Below are positions 9,083 to 21,239 of a DNA stretch of 64,000 bases, in pieces (position 1 is the first letter of the stretch; the number at the start of each line of letters is the position of its first letter). Position numbers and translations under genes: made by a program. This stretch comes from Athripsodes cinereus (taxonomy: Eukaryota; Arthropoda; Insecta; Trichoptera; Leptoceridae), in NCBI GenBank assembly GCA_947579605.1, contig OX388327.1, positions 5,071,122-5,135,121 on the forward strand, written 5' to 3'. The notes beneath the pieces were generated by a model. The model was not told where the DNA came from and made no database searches. It saw nothing but the letters and a program-made list of their open reading frames with translations.

Positions 9083-10174
9083 ATTTTTTATTTATTTTAC
9101 GCAAAAAAACGGCTGCATCAGCCTTTACAAATTATACAATATTGTGCCTTATTCAGCGGTACAAATTGCTTTGACAGGCGTAAGGAATAATTTAAAGATG
9201 AACTACAAAACAGATAAAAACTACGTATTCCAGTACAGATAAAAAGATGAATCTTACAAATTCAGCCATCATCTAACATCATGTGCCATTTTTTTCAAAA
9301 GATGAATCTAAATTGGAGTAAACTCAAAGATACGCTCACAGTAAGAAATATATTTGTGCAATGAAGGCGGAGTAAGTCGGCAGCGGGTGGAATTGAAGCC
9401 AGGTCTTCCAATTGAAAGTCCGAGACTCCACCATCAGACTATTTTCCATCGCCTTTAAAAAATGTATGGAACATTCTGTGTAATATTAACAATATTTGTT
9501 TATTCACACAATTAATTATTGGGATTTTTTTATTATTAACTGTGCCCAGCTCTACTGACTATCAGTTTTATAATAACACTATAGAGTCAGTGGTTACCCC
9601 ACTGCATGATCTATTTGGAGGGTTGATTCTAATCTATGTTATTAAGATAAAAGGCCGATTCAATGTGAAGATTGTTTTTGTACTATGTTTATAAAATTTA
9701 AAAAAAAAGATGATTTGAATATAAAATATTTTAAAGTTTATTATTTACATAAAAACAACAAATTGGTGATCTTCACCAGAAGAAACTGACAAGGACAAGT
9801 GTCAGGTGTGTGTGTTGCAAGACTTGGTTTGGGGTAGTTGGAAGTCCAGGAAACAGTAGCAACAGATAGTAGGGATCTCTAGAGGAACCACCCAAGAAAA
9901 GTAAAGACATTCAGGATGGCTGGCATCCTCTCCACGCCAATGAAAGTTATTCAGGCAGCATACCTCATTGTTGTAATCAAGATTTTAAAAGTCTTATACT
10001 AGATGTTTTGCGAATAACTACCTTTTACAGTTGTACCCTCAAAAAATTACAGAAAATAATGAGAGATCTATTCTTTGCTGGAGACTACGGGATTTTTTTT
10101 CATTATAGTGTAAATTTTTATATTAATGATTGTTCTTACTCCGACGATAAAATCGGTATTAATTGCAGTGAGTG
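9083..10174. other. Downstream flank of the nucleoredoxin gene; degenerate SINE at about 9360-9440
   Basis: About 9095-9125 carries ACGGCTGCATCAGCCTTTAC, shared with 54728-54747, so it is a dispersed repeat. About 9370-9440 resembles an inverted tRNA-like SINE head. The minus-strand polyadenylation hexamer AATAAA (complement at 9737-9742) is a possible end of the nucleoredoxin mRNA. Confidence 0.4.
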
Positions 10175-13100
10175 CTATGTGGGATAAGGAGGTAAAGGAG
10201 TAAAGGGCAGCTGCCCTGCTAGGAAGGAGTCTAAGAAGTGTTGCACAGAGAGCGTCGTCAGGGGTTCTCCTAGAGCCATGACACAAAGACGTCTGCCAGG
10301 ATAGTCTACACCAGTTAGAAGAGGAACAGCATCGTCTAAGCCGCACATGTCTCGTACACAGTCTGATACCTGTAAAACAATTAACATGGTGATAACATTT
10401 TTCGTTATTTTTCCATGCATGCTCATTGTTTTTCTTATAATATCCTATCTTGTTTAAAATGGTTTTGTGAAAAATTATAAGTGTATTTTACGCATATTTA
10501 TTTATTTATTAAAGTTATAACATCTATTACAAGTTACAAATCTGACAAACTGACAATGGGTAGTCGAGGTTTATAGTTTAACTATTTGTGTTTTTTTTTT
10601 CTATAGTGATCATTGTTTTTAGTGAGATATGTTCATGTGATTAATTGAGAATTCTTTTATATATTATTCAATTCGTTCTTTCAACCATTTGACCTTAATT
10701 TATAAATTTTAACTAACTGACCTCTAATATTTGTTATTTTTGATATCACTTTGATTTCTTTTATTAATTAATATCTTGACCATTTTTTTGGACAATTTTA
10801 TACTCTAAATTAATGATACACTGTTCTGTTTTGTATATCTAATTGTTTTGTGTCTTTTTTTAAAAAATCATATCTTTGTAGGTACACATGTATTTCATGT
10901 ATGTAGAATTTCAACATGTAAAAGGCTTAGGCCGTGAGTCTATGTAAATAAAAATAAAAAAATATATAAAAAACATTAATTATTAGAAAGTATCATAAAA
11001 TTATCAGTAATGCAATTGAATTCAAAACATAAACAAAATACTATCTTACTTCCGTCTCAACGCCAATTAGAAAATCCAGTGTACTTGTCGGTTTCTTATT
11101 TGTTGTAGTGATTGTGTGCGCATAATGAAAATCTATGGTGTCTTGATAGGGGCTCACAACGTACGGAGGAGAGCTGCCCGGATGGCGCATACACCACTCT
11201 TCATAATAAGCCTCTGCTGCTGGACGTAACACTGACATACCAAACGCTATCTCTTCTTCCTCTCCATCTGAAGACAAATATGCATTCATTCATAAATCAC
11301 TTAATGGTTCATGGCACCAAGAAAATTCGACAGTTGGAGCGTAAACATCAGATGATGTCACAATTTACAAGAGTATTGAATTTAGAATAAAATGCGTAGA
11401 GAATTGAGATATTGTGTATGGTCACACCTAATTTATCAGATGCTTATCTTGCTGGATGTAAATTACTTTAAAAAAGAAGTGAGGAAAAAAATATTTACCA
11501 ACAAAAAGGATAATAGCAGGATGATCCCTTAACCTCTGAAGATGATATTCTGTGAGCAGAGACACTGGAGATGGAAGCCAAGGGAAGTTGAGGCCTTCTG
11601 GATCTCCTTGTGCTTGTGCTCGCACTTCACACGCCTCTCCTCCATCCTGTACGATGCGTAATGCAGGTATACCTTCTACACCCAGCGCTCTAGCCACGTC
11701 TCTACGCACCTCAGCATCTTTCCATCCTATACTCAGCCAGGGCATGCCTTCTATTACACGATCATATGACTCTTCACTCCTAAAACAATCCATACAAAAA
11801 TAAAATTAGAAAAATGAACGGATGTATGACAATTATTGTTGAGATGGTTTGGAAATGTTTGATGGATGAATTATAAAATACATGTCAAGCGCATTGTCAG
11901 ATGTCAGGCAGACAAAATAAACAACATGGAAATATGTTAGAATATCTATATATTCTCTTAAAATTACATTCTGTGTGGAGTTAAGAAAATGAACTTATCA
12001 TAAAAAACATATCCTTACGATGACTCCTATAAATAACTTATTCCTTCCAAAAAAATTTGTATCTTTGTAAAGTTTAAATTCTTGCATTGATTGCTATCCC
12101 TTTGACTACATTACCGAAGTAACAGAAATGTTTTAACTTCTTTTGACGCAGAGAGGACAACTTGCATGATTATTATGTTTAGTTAGTCTGCTGTCTATTT
12201 CACTTGTGTAATTTCGTATAGTAGTACATAAATGTGTGTCAAAATGAAAAAATAAAACGGAACAAAATAACTATTATGATTTGGAGATTTCTTTCCTCAT
12301 GATGTTAAAAGAAAAAAGTGGGAATGTCTGAATTAAAAACAAAACTATATTTCAAAAGCATTGTCCATTCTTTAACCTGGAAAAAATATAGCAGACAAAA
12401 ATTTATGGTAAGTATTCATAAAGACGAAGGTACTCTTAATAGAAAGATGTAACAATAGTTGGTACACTTTAATATGGTGTTGAGTGTAGGAGTCGGTATT
12501 AAAGCTGTATATTATAATACATAACGAGAGATATAAAAACAGATGTCATCCATATAATGAGCAGGGGGTGGGAGATTTGAAAGGAGGCATTATTCTCTTG
12601 GAGGTAGGGAGGCACAGTGGAACGCTTTGTAACTTGTTAAAGGTGAAATTTTACGTAACTAATGATGCTGCACAATCAACTAAATATAATCCCTATCCCT
12701 TTGTAAGTAACAATTTGAATTTGTGTAATTTCAAAATAGAAAAGTATTCAGTTTTTTATTTTATTTTTGAGTTTTTTTCAAGCTAACTAACTGTATGAGA
12801 CAAATATTCAAAAAAGATCTTGCATTGATTTTTCATACTCCATAATGATGACTGTGCAGCCAACATCCACCAAAAATTCCAACATGTAGTTCTTTTTATA
12901 ACTTCTATCACAACCGTACACAAGTATTTAATATGTTTTACTGTTTTTTAATGTATCCATTAATGATGAGCATTCCCATCTCCACCCTTTCCCTTTTTTC
13001 TTTCCCTTTTACTAATTACTGTTGCTTCGTTGGCCTTTTACAGGTCACTCATTTATTTTATAGAAAAATGTGAGAACTGTATGATTCTTCTTTTTCTTGA

Positions 13101-15925
13101 GGATTTTTAGTTTTTTGTGTAGGTAGGTAGGTAGGTACTTCACGAACACAAAACCAATATTTTTTTATTCTTTCTACTATTCATATTTTCCCTCTCTCTC
13201 ACTCATTGCATTCAATAGAATGTCTGCTGTATTATGCAGTTATGCATCTCTCTATACAAGCTGTTCATCAATTTCTATGAAAGGATTGCAACTGTCATAG
13301 TATGCATAAGTATAATGTATTCCATAGAATACAATTTGAATGTAGGGATTACAGATGCTGCATAAGAGGGAGAAGGAATGAGAGTAGAGTAGGTACCTAC
13401 TTAGTCGATTGATATTATGTTCAATTGAAATAGTTATGCGGTATTATTTTGCAGGTACGATGAATTGATTTAAATTCTAAAATGAATTCTCCTGTGATTT
13501 TATATGTTGTGAAAACAGCTTTTAACTATTGAACAACTTATGAAATTGATATTAATTTGAAGTTACATAGACACATAACATTTCTCTTTTAAATTTGTAC
13601 AAAATTATGTAAGTATCTAACACAGCGTTTCCCAAGGTGGGGCATCATGCCTCAGAGGTGGGGCACCGCGCTTCCACATATTATTGAAAATTTACCAACT
13701 GTTTAATTAAAAAAGAGGCCGTTGGGGCATGTGGCTTTTGAAAAGACTACGGTGGGGCATGGTATAAAGAAGTTTGAGAAACACTGATTTGAAGTTACAT
13801 AGACACATAATATTTCTCTTTTAAATTTGTACAAAATTATGTAAGTATCTAACACAGCGTTTTCCAAGGTGGGGCATCATGCCTCAGAGGTGGGGCACCG
13901 CGCTTCCACATATTATTGAAAATTTACCAACTGTTTAATTAAAAAAGAGGCCGTTGGGGCATGTGGCTTTTGAAAAGACTACGGTGGGGCATGGTATAAA
14001 GAAGTTTGAGAAACACTGATCTAACAATTTATAGTTATTTGAATAAGATATTTTATACTTATAAATCAAAAGTGATTCTTTTCACCTGTCACTGCTGACA
14101 TATATGAGATGAAAGTCTTTGCCTTTGCTCCTGAGCAGTGAATAGGTCTCTGCTAGTTGGGGAGTGAAAGCCTTGCATGGAGGACACTGAAACACACAAT
14201 CACAACAATATCCTCAGTTGCTAAATGACCATTTTTTATATTTATTATTTATTTATTTTATTTTATTCTTTACTGTACATTGGTTACAATATTACATAGT
14301 GAAATAGTGGCATAAAAATAACAATTATAAATTCAATGTACAGAGGGCGAGTTTATCGCTAAAATGCGATGTCTTCCAACTAACCCTTTTATAATAAGTT
14401 GTATATTTTTTTAACAGATGTATTATGTGCACTTGTTAAGGTGTCATCTTTTATATATACCCCCTACTTTGTTTGTCTTGTGTTGTTCATTGGGACCTTC
14501 CCATCTCAAGTCCTAAAAATCTTATGTTCATTATACAAAGATGTTAATATTTCTACCATTGTGACATCTCCCACAAGTATGTATGTAGCTAGTGGACTAA
14601 CTGTGTTTAGTAAAAATACAGGTATTTCTCCTAGTGTTAACAATAAGACATTCAGGATGGGTTGACCAGAAATCCTGGAAGTAGCAATGGACTGGGATCT
14701 GTGAAGGAAGCTTATAGGCACAATGGTCCCCAGACCCAATTAGGACAATACTTTAAAGATACATATTCTTATTGCTTACCCAATGAGCTCCAAAATAGAA
14801 TGCTTTGACTGACTCTGCAGGGAGATCGTGATAGTACTGAGGAGGACCATCTTGTGAGCATCTCTGCAAGGGAACGGTTCGCAATAATTGTGCAAGAGGG
14901 GCGGGCCGCCATGGAAAGTCTGCAGGATTGTGAACTAACAACTCCAGGCTTGGCCTGCTCACTTCTAGTCCTCCTTTCTCCACTAAAACCAGTGTGGGCG
15001 CGCCAACTTTTATGTGAAACTTGTGACTCAGTCGTCTCTAGAATGATTTAAAATTTTGAATTGTAGTTTACTTTTATATTATAAATTTACACATAAAGAA
15101 TAAGTAAATTAGGTTAATTGGAAAATCGCACCCTTGCGATAAACTTGCCCTCTGTATTAATTAACATTAATGTATTTTTTGTAATATTACTTGTAATCAC
15201 TGTGCAATGAAATAATAAATAATGGATTTTTATAAATATTTTCGCTTTTTTTGAAAAAACAACACATAGGTCAATTTGACCTATCATGATTATATATTTT
15301 TGTTGCGAATGAAACGTTTGCACAAAATTCTGAAAAATCTAAAAGTTTACTTATAGCTGTAAGCGACTGTAGTAAAAATATCAGAAAAATTAAAAGAGCC
15401 AAAAAGCTATGCAATTTGAATCATAACATATTGGGAGATGTTTGGGTGCGCCCATCTCTATCACCTTTTAATCCTCTATGCTTTGGCTTCTAGACGGTGA
15501 CGCGGAATTAGTAGGGCGGTAAAAAATTGCAGATAATTAAATAGTCAGTGAGTTAATATTATATTATGTTTGATTGTTATATTACTAACCTTTGCATCTA
15601 CATTATCAAATGGTACAGCATACCAAGGCAGGCCTTTGAGATTGTCTCTGTAGGAGAGTTCATAGTCTGGAACCAGATCAGAAAGAGCCCATAGCACCAC
15701 TTGGACTATCTGAACGGGAGGGGCTGTCGACTGGGAATACCATTCCACGAGGCGTTGTGAGAAATCATCGCTCTCAGCACTGATGTTGGCAAATGAGAAA
15801 TATATTCCAATGATCTCGGGGCAATATCCAAGGACTTTCTCAGTAGCCTCAGATTCATCTGGATTCTCACATCGCACCAAATCTGGTCCGAATAGTCTAT
15901 TTGTCCACCCAGCACTTTCCTCCAT
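10175..15925 (-). CDS. nxn: Nucleoredoxin (thioredoxin-fold oxidoreductase)
   Basis: Six exons join in perfect phase: 15590-15925, 14780-15037, 14086-14186, 11499-11779, 11050-11267, 10175-10369, giving 462 residues (human NXN is 435). All introns have GT...AG ends. The first thioredoxin-like domain (about 1-165) has no CxxC but keeps GAPTLVLVE with the cis-proline and the FPW motif. The second begins AFYFGAHWCPPCKAF, with the catalytic W-C-P-P-C at residues 198-202. It continues LIYVSSDRSEESYD, MPWLSI and GVEGIPALRIV, and closes with NFPWLPSP. A third degenerate domain follows and ends LDSFLAGQLPFTPLPPYPT. In animals nucleoredoxin is a cytosolic/nuclear redox regulator that binds Dishevelled and other signalling proteins. 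Introns hold a duplicated hAT MITE and family C repeats. Confidence 0.95.
13623..13786. mobile_element. 164-bp hAT MITE, first of a tandem pair
   Basis: The ends CAGCGTTTCCCAAGG and AAGTTTGAGAAACACTG are hAT-like termini. The left 8-bp duplication ATCTAACA is at 13615-13622. The element lies in the third intron of nucleoredoxin and is repeated at 13855-14018 as part of a 232-bp tandem duplication that includes the left flank. Confidence 0.9.
13855..14018. mobile_element. 164-bp hAT MITE, second of a tandem pair
   Basis: Nearly identical to 13623-13786 (one change near the start, TTTTCC for TTTCCC). The 8-bp duplication ATCTAACA flanks it on both sides (13847-13854 and 14019-14026). The pair arose by segmental duplication with period 232 bp, not by two insertions, because the flank is copied too. 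It ends 67 bp from the exon 3 donor. Confidence 0.9.
14225..14390 (-). repeat. LINE-tail-like repeat (family C), copy 2
   Basis: TTATTTATTTTATTTTATTC, then CTTTACTGTACATTGGTTAC, later GAGGGCGAGTTTATCGC and CTTCCAACTAACCC. It sits in the second intron of nucleoredoxin. The minus strand is the likely sense orientation of the parent LINE. Confidence 0.7.
15115..15215 (+). repeat. LINE-tail-like repeat (family C), copy 3
   Basis: Inverted relative to copy 2: TTGGAAAATCGCACCCTTGC, then GCGATAAACTTGCCCTCTGT. It sits in the first intron of nucleoredoxin and is degenerate towards its A/T-rich end. Confidence 0.6.
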
Positions 15926-16029
15926 ACTGTTTTATTATTGTTTCACATCACTATATTTTCACAGGTTTCACCTCACTATCCATTTAAGAGCCCTTGATAG
16001 GTAGGGAACTCGAAATTGTCACATGATTT

Positions 16030-17530
16030 TACGCAACCATTTTTCAGCATTGATTATTAATTAATTGCAATATTTTCGTGATCGAGATGATATTTTTACT
16101 GTTTGTTTTTGATAATATCAAAATTTGAACATATTTTAATGTATTTTTAATAATAATAAAAAAAATAACCGAGAGATTCATGTAGAAATTATCGATTGAA
16201 AAACACCTTCCGAAATTTCATCACGACTAGCAGAGGTATTTTAAGACAATCATCTTAGAGGTTACATAAATGATGAAGTAAATTTTGCTCCAAGGATGCT
16301 TTAGAAAAAACCTATTTTTCTTAAATTTGGGTAATATTTAGCCGTATTTTTTTTAATATGCGAAAAAAATGGGATTTGTGACGTGCACATAAGAAAATAT
16401 AATTTTTAGTTCGTCAAGTTCGAATAAGGAAAACATATTTAAAACAATTTTAATTGAATAATTTGTCATATGATTATAATAGCGTGATGTGTTATTTATA
16501 TTTTGAAATTTTCATTTTAAATTTTCCGCTTGCGGGAAAGTTTTTATGAAAATTTCCGTAGAACTCAAAAATCGGGTTAGTTCGGCCAGCCGAGTCAAAG
16601 AGTCGGCACGCTGTTGAATCTGCGTCTGATTATTTATTTAAAATTATTAAAAAATAGAGATGGTTTTATGCTTGAAACTACATAATTACAGCACTAGATT
16701 ACTTGATTTTTACCAAGGAAACATATTTTTATATGTGTCATCAAGTAATCCCTATATAAATGTTTTTTTTTCATAAAAAAAAAACATTATAACTTAATAT
16801 ACCTAAATAATATTTATTTCCATGTCTGTCAAAATGCGAATCGACGAATACGAGAATGAGTGTTCAGTACTATAGATGAGGAGTTCACAAGTAAAGGCAC
16901 ACCGATCCATTTTTCACAAATATTTAACTATGAATGAAGTAAAATAAATCAGTGAAGTTGATATTTTCAACCGACGGTTCTCGGTGGAAATTCATGTTGA
17001 ATTACTTACAAATAAATCACTTATTTATATTATATCCACTGTGACTTTTAATCAATAAAAAGTCACAGTTTAAACACTACAAATAAGTGTTTTATATAAT
17101 TAATTCAAATAAATTAGTATTTTTTTATTTTTAATTTAATGTTGGTGAACTTGTTTGTGTACTTAATAAAACTGTAGATTGACCTCAGCATATCCGCCTA
17201 TTTCTCTTTTTGCTTATTAGTTGCAACATATTTCTTTTCTAATGATAAACGCAAAGTGCCAGCTAATATCCAATTATTAAAAGATGAATACAGAAAATAT
17301 GCTCTTAACACTAAATTACAGTTCGTATACCTTACAAAGACTATGATAAAATAATACAAATACATAGAAATATATCCGGTATCAGGGATCTAAATTGCTG
17401 CCGGTACCTACTCTGCAAAGAATTCACCAAATTTATTTAGGTATGCTGTTTTCTTAGTTTCAATGTTCTAGAGTTGATGTAGGTAACTTTGTGTATGAAC
17501 TCCTCAGAATGACATTCACCGATGTCAATA
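16030..17530. other. No gene seen upstream of nucleoredoxin
   Basis: AT-rich. The segment ACCGACGGTTCTCGGTGGAA (about 16970-16989) is shared, with one change, with about 50160-50180, so a dispersed repeat is present. The inverted repeat GTGACTTTT...AAAAAGTCAC lies at about 17041-17067. No exon was recognised. Confidence 0.4.
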
Positions 17531-17532
17531 TT

Positions 17533-17546
17533 GTTGTCATAGCAAC
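17533..17546. promoter_or_regulatory. RFX X-box-like palindrome
   Basis: GTTGTCATAGCAAC fits the imperfect palindrome bound by RFX factors (GTTNCC, two-base spacer, GGNAAC type). It lies 91 bp upstream of the ATG at 17638, within the distance at which X-boxes lie in front of ciliary genes of insects and worms. That it is functional is inferred. Confidence 0.5.
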
Positions 17547-17637
17547 ATTTTGTTATTTTTGTGAGTATAAGTATTAAATCAGAAATATACTAAATACACT
17601 GATTTATAGTTTTATTTTAATTTTTTCATTATTTAAA

Positions 17638-17708
17638 ATGACGAAAGAGTCATTACGAATGTTAAGAAAAAATAAATTAGCTACATATTATTCACATGAT
17701 CAAAATGA
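17638..17708 (+). CDS. Candidate first coding exon of an X-box gene
   Basis: An ATG preceded by AAA starts 23 codons beginning MTKESLRMLRKNKLATYY and ending SHDQN. A consensus donor (GA then GTGAGT) follows, leaving phase 2. The peptide is basic and not recognised. The exon at 33705-33954 enters in the matching phase, so the two could be spliced with a 16-kb transposon-filled intron; this is an inference from phase and spacing only. With the upstream X-box, a ciliary or sperm-flagellar gene is plausible. Confidence 0.4.
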
Positions 17709-18541
17709 GTGAGTATATTATAATGGTTGATTTATATAATATCGTTTGTGACATATTTTTTTTTTGTAACGTAACCTTTCCTAAAGTAATTATTAAAAAT
17801 AAAATATTTTAATACGCGTGAGTAAGCAAACAATGCAGCATCACTCATATATTGGGTGCAATGCCAAAAAGAGAGAGAGAGAGAGAGAGAGAGTAAGCAA
17901 ACAATGTTTCTGATAGAATAAATTAATAAATTCTTTATGTTTTATACTTTCCAGATTATCAGATGATTAGATGATTAGTGACATTAAAACGGTGATGGAG
18001 AATTACTAAGACTTGAATTATCATTTGCAAATGTAAGTACATAGTTCTTAACTGATATCCTGATATTTAGGTATATAGTAAAATCAGCACGTATTATCTT
18101 ATTTTCATGTTACTATTTCAAATAAGCTGATATATGAATACACGCAACATGTTTGAATCTCGGATACATATGTATGTTTTAAAACAAGCTTTGGTACAAT
18201 TATTATTATTTTATTTTATGATTTATTCATGATGCTATTCACTAGTTTGCGAATGATTTAAGTATTCCATAAATGTAATAAGTAATAATATAAAATTAGT
18301 TTGTGAATCAATAGTGAGAAAATGGTTTAATGTAAAAATATATCTCAGCATGCATTTGATTTTTAGATTATTATGAGTATTCGAAGTTTTCTAAATATGC
18401 ATATTATATATTTACATATTTGCAGAAACCACTTTGCATGTATGGTTACTATGGAAACATATAATATTTATATTTTGACATTCCATTTCCACGTGAAATT
18501 TTAGCACAAAGACATTGTACTTTAATAAGACTGTGCATTAT
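17709..18541. other. No gene seen; GA microsatellite
   Basis: A (GA)n run lies at about 17872-17893. The rest is AT-rich without recognised repeats. It may be intron downstream of the 17638 exon. Confidence 0.4.
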
Positions 18542-18659
18542 TGGCCGGTTTCAATAATCTATCTATCCGCTCCTGTCGATTGAAATCTATTGTGTTCTAT
18601 ATTTTGAATCATACATTTCAATCGATAGTCACGGATAGATAGGTTATTGAAACCGGCCA
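18542..18659. mobile_element. Foldback MITE, about 118 bp
   Basis: TGGCCGGTTTCAATAATCTA at the left is mirrored by TAGGTTATTGAAACCGGCCA at the right, and the inner segments GTCGATTGAAAT and ATTTCAATCGA also pair. Almost the whole element can fold on itself. Confidence 0.8.
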
Positions 18660-19944
18660 TAAGACACGATTACACATTAAATCACTTTATTGCTATAATT
18701 TTGTTTTATTTCGATGATGAAAAAATACTCTGCAAATATATGGACAGATTGTAAATTTATCCTTGGATTATGATGACTCAAATCTTTTTTTGTGATACTA
18801 AAGATGCATGAATCATTCTCTCCAAATCCCGGCCTTTTTGTTGTTTGCAATTTAATGGTGGAGTCAAAAATAATAAACAAGGGAAAAACATATTAAATAT
18901 TCTTTTATACTTTTGCAGCACTGGTGCCACAGTCGCCGTTTCTTAAGGCAGCCATCATTGTCACTTAATTTGACGTCCCAGAAGAAAGAATAAATTATGG
19001 TCAACTCAATGCAGAATGGTGCAACAAATTATGGATAAACTCAAATATACCTACTTTACGTGTACTTTTTAAGGTGTATAATATAAATTATATAATTGTT
19101 GCAGAATAAAACTGAGTATTATTAAAAAAAAAGTATTTGAGTACTTTATTGGAAATATACCCACTTATACGCCCACATATATGTACATACAACAAGGTAG
19201 ACATGTAAAGCTAATAAGCTTTTTTATGACCAATGATTTGATGAATCTATCTATACCCTCACGCCACATCCCATGTGGAGTAAGCAGAGAGAAGGGAACG
19301 CCAATTAAGTAAACACCTACCATTATCCAGCAAAAATAATAATAGTCTACCTACCTACGTGTTTGCTATATTCATGTATAGGTATATGTAGGCCTATTTA
19401 TAACTCTTGGGGCATGAATGCTCTCTCGCAGGTGGGCCTTGTTGACCTCTGGTGCATCAATTGCATTATACATGCCGTTTTTTCAATGGAGTGCACAATC
19501 TTGTTAAAAATTATGTCTTTGTACGCAATGATTTTTGTGTCATTTGGTGTCATAGATAATGAGTGAAATATACATCACGTACGTCGCATTTTTTATCTCC
19601 TTTTTCACTTACCGCAAAAAGAGAGACAGTGATTTTTTAATGTTCGTAGTTTTTCGGACATAATATTAACTATATTTACGTGTGTTAGTGACCAAGTGGT
19701 GTATAGATAATGAGTGAAATATACTTCATTTCTTTATCTCCCTTTTCACTTACCGCAAAAAGAGAGACAGTATTTTTTTAATGCTTCGTAGTTTATTGGT
19801 TCGTACGTAGTTTAAAAGTTAAAATTTGGAGTAAACACCTGTTTTTAGGCAATTTTTTGCATATAGTCGAACGATTTCAAATTAAATTCTGGCTGTGAAG
19901 TCCTGTTAATTGTAATGGGCTATTTTCTGCCGAACTTCCCACAA
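18660..19944. other. No gene seen; dispersed repeat and a direct duplication
   Basis: About 19248-19310 (CCTCACGCCACATCCCATGT then GAAGGGAACGCCAATTAAG) is a member of repeat family E, also at 29798-29890 and 62338-62430. About 19548-19660 and 19708-19800 share ATAATGAGTGAAATATAC and CTTACCGCAAAAAGAGAGAC, an imperfect direct repeat about 160 bp apart. Nothing coding was recognised. Confidence 0.5.
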
Positions 19945-20082
19945 TGCACACCAGATGGCAGCACAGATAATAAGGGTCTAACACAACTGTCAAACATTAG
20001 ACAACAACTGCGTTCGTTTTATCGATATTGCAGTTTTTTGTTATCCTCTACCGTGTTTCATACTTATTTATATATATGAAAA

Positions 20083-20684
20083 ATGAATAAGGATTATGGC
20101 ACATTTTCTCTAGCCGAACTAAAAGCTGAAATAAGTAGTAAAAAAGCTACCCTCGTGGCTAGGTTAGTAGATTTTCATACATAACATTTTGGTTAATTGT
20201 TTCTAAATAAATAAGTATATGTGTTATTAAATGTACCAAATATTATATTTTTTGCAGGCTTCACGATTATGATAAACATTCAAATTTTAATAACTCGCCG
20301 TCGTAGAAGAAGTTTTCGAAATGTTTATTCCAGAGCATAATCTATTTGCAGATATCAATTCCAACTCGTACATCCCATTATTGACACAAGAATGTTTTGA
20401 TAATTTTGGTGTGGTACATATAAAAAACAAAGCCAAATCCCAGAACATGTATGAGGAACAGAACAGATATAACAGTTGATACTGTACCATATTTGTATTT
20501 GTGTGAAGTCACTGGCTACTCAAAGCTAAAAAGAGACCATGACTATTATCAAATCCAGGGCCAATTATTATGTACAGAAAGGATAAAAGCATATTTTGTT
20601 ATTTTTACATTAAAGGATCTATTAATTATTACAATTGAAAGTGATAATGATTTTATTGAAAAGAATGTTGAATATATTAATTAG
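20083..20684 (+). pseudogene. Remnant of SAP plus YqaJ-like nuclease gene
   Basis: The first exon starts MNKDYGTFSLAELKAEISSK, a SAP-type DNA-binding helix pair. It splices (donor GTTAGT near 20163, acceptor TTTTTGCAG ending 20256) to RLHDYDKHSNFNNSPS and a stop. Further frames give EMFIPEHNLFADINSNSYIP, then YSKLKRDHDYYQIQGQLLCT followed by ERIKAYFVIFT. The HxYYxQxQGQL...YFVxxT pattern is that of the lambda-exonuclease/YqaJ fold found in eukaryotic transposons. Large internal parts are missing and frames shift, so it is not functional. A shorter degenerate copy of the last motif recurs at about 21090-21180. Confidence 0.65.
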
Positions 20685-20703
20685 TTTTCACAATGAGTAC
20701 TTT

Positions 20704-21030
20704 AAAATCTGCGTTAATAAGTAAACGTGTAAGTACACAATAATTATAACAAGTATTTTTAAATTGAAATGAAATTATGTATAAGTAATGTACAATGATT
20801 ATTCTTTATCTATTGTAAATTAAATCTGCGTTAATAAGTAAACGTGTACACAATAATTATAACAAGTATTTTTAAATTGAAATGAAATTATGTATAAGTA
20901 ATGTACAATGATTATTCTTTATCTATTGTAAATTAAATCTGCGTTAATAAGTAAACGTGTACACAATAATTATAACAAGTATTTTTAAATTGAAATGAAA
21001 TTATGTATAAATAATGTACAAAGATTATGC
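20704..21030. repeat. 113-bp tandem repeat, about three copies
   Basis: GCGTTAATAAGTAAACGTGT starts at 20711, 20828 and 20941. The first unit has a 4-bp insertion (AGTA) and the third decays at its right side. It lies between the two gene remnants of the ISL2EU-like element, where the catalytic coding region would be expected. Confidence 0.9.
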
Positions 21031-21239
21031 TTTATCATTGTATATTTATTACAAGTTTTAATGTACAACAGACTTCTCGATTATAACAACATTGTTTGTA
21101 CAGAAAGGATACAAGCTTATTATTTTTTAAGGATTGTCTTAATAATTACTATGGATATTTATAACAAAGTTGTTTATTTAAAAATAAAGGAAAATGTCAG
21201 AAATTGGTACCGATTTTTATTGTAACACTGCTAACATCT

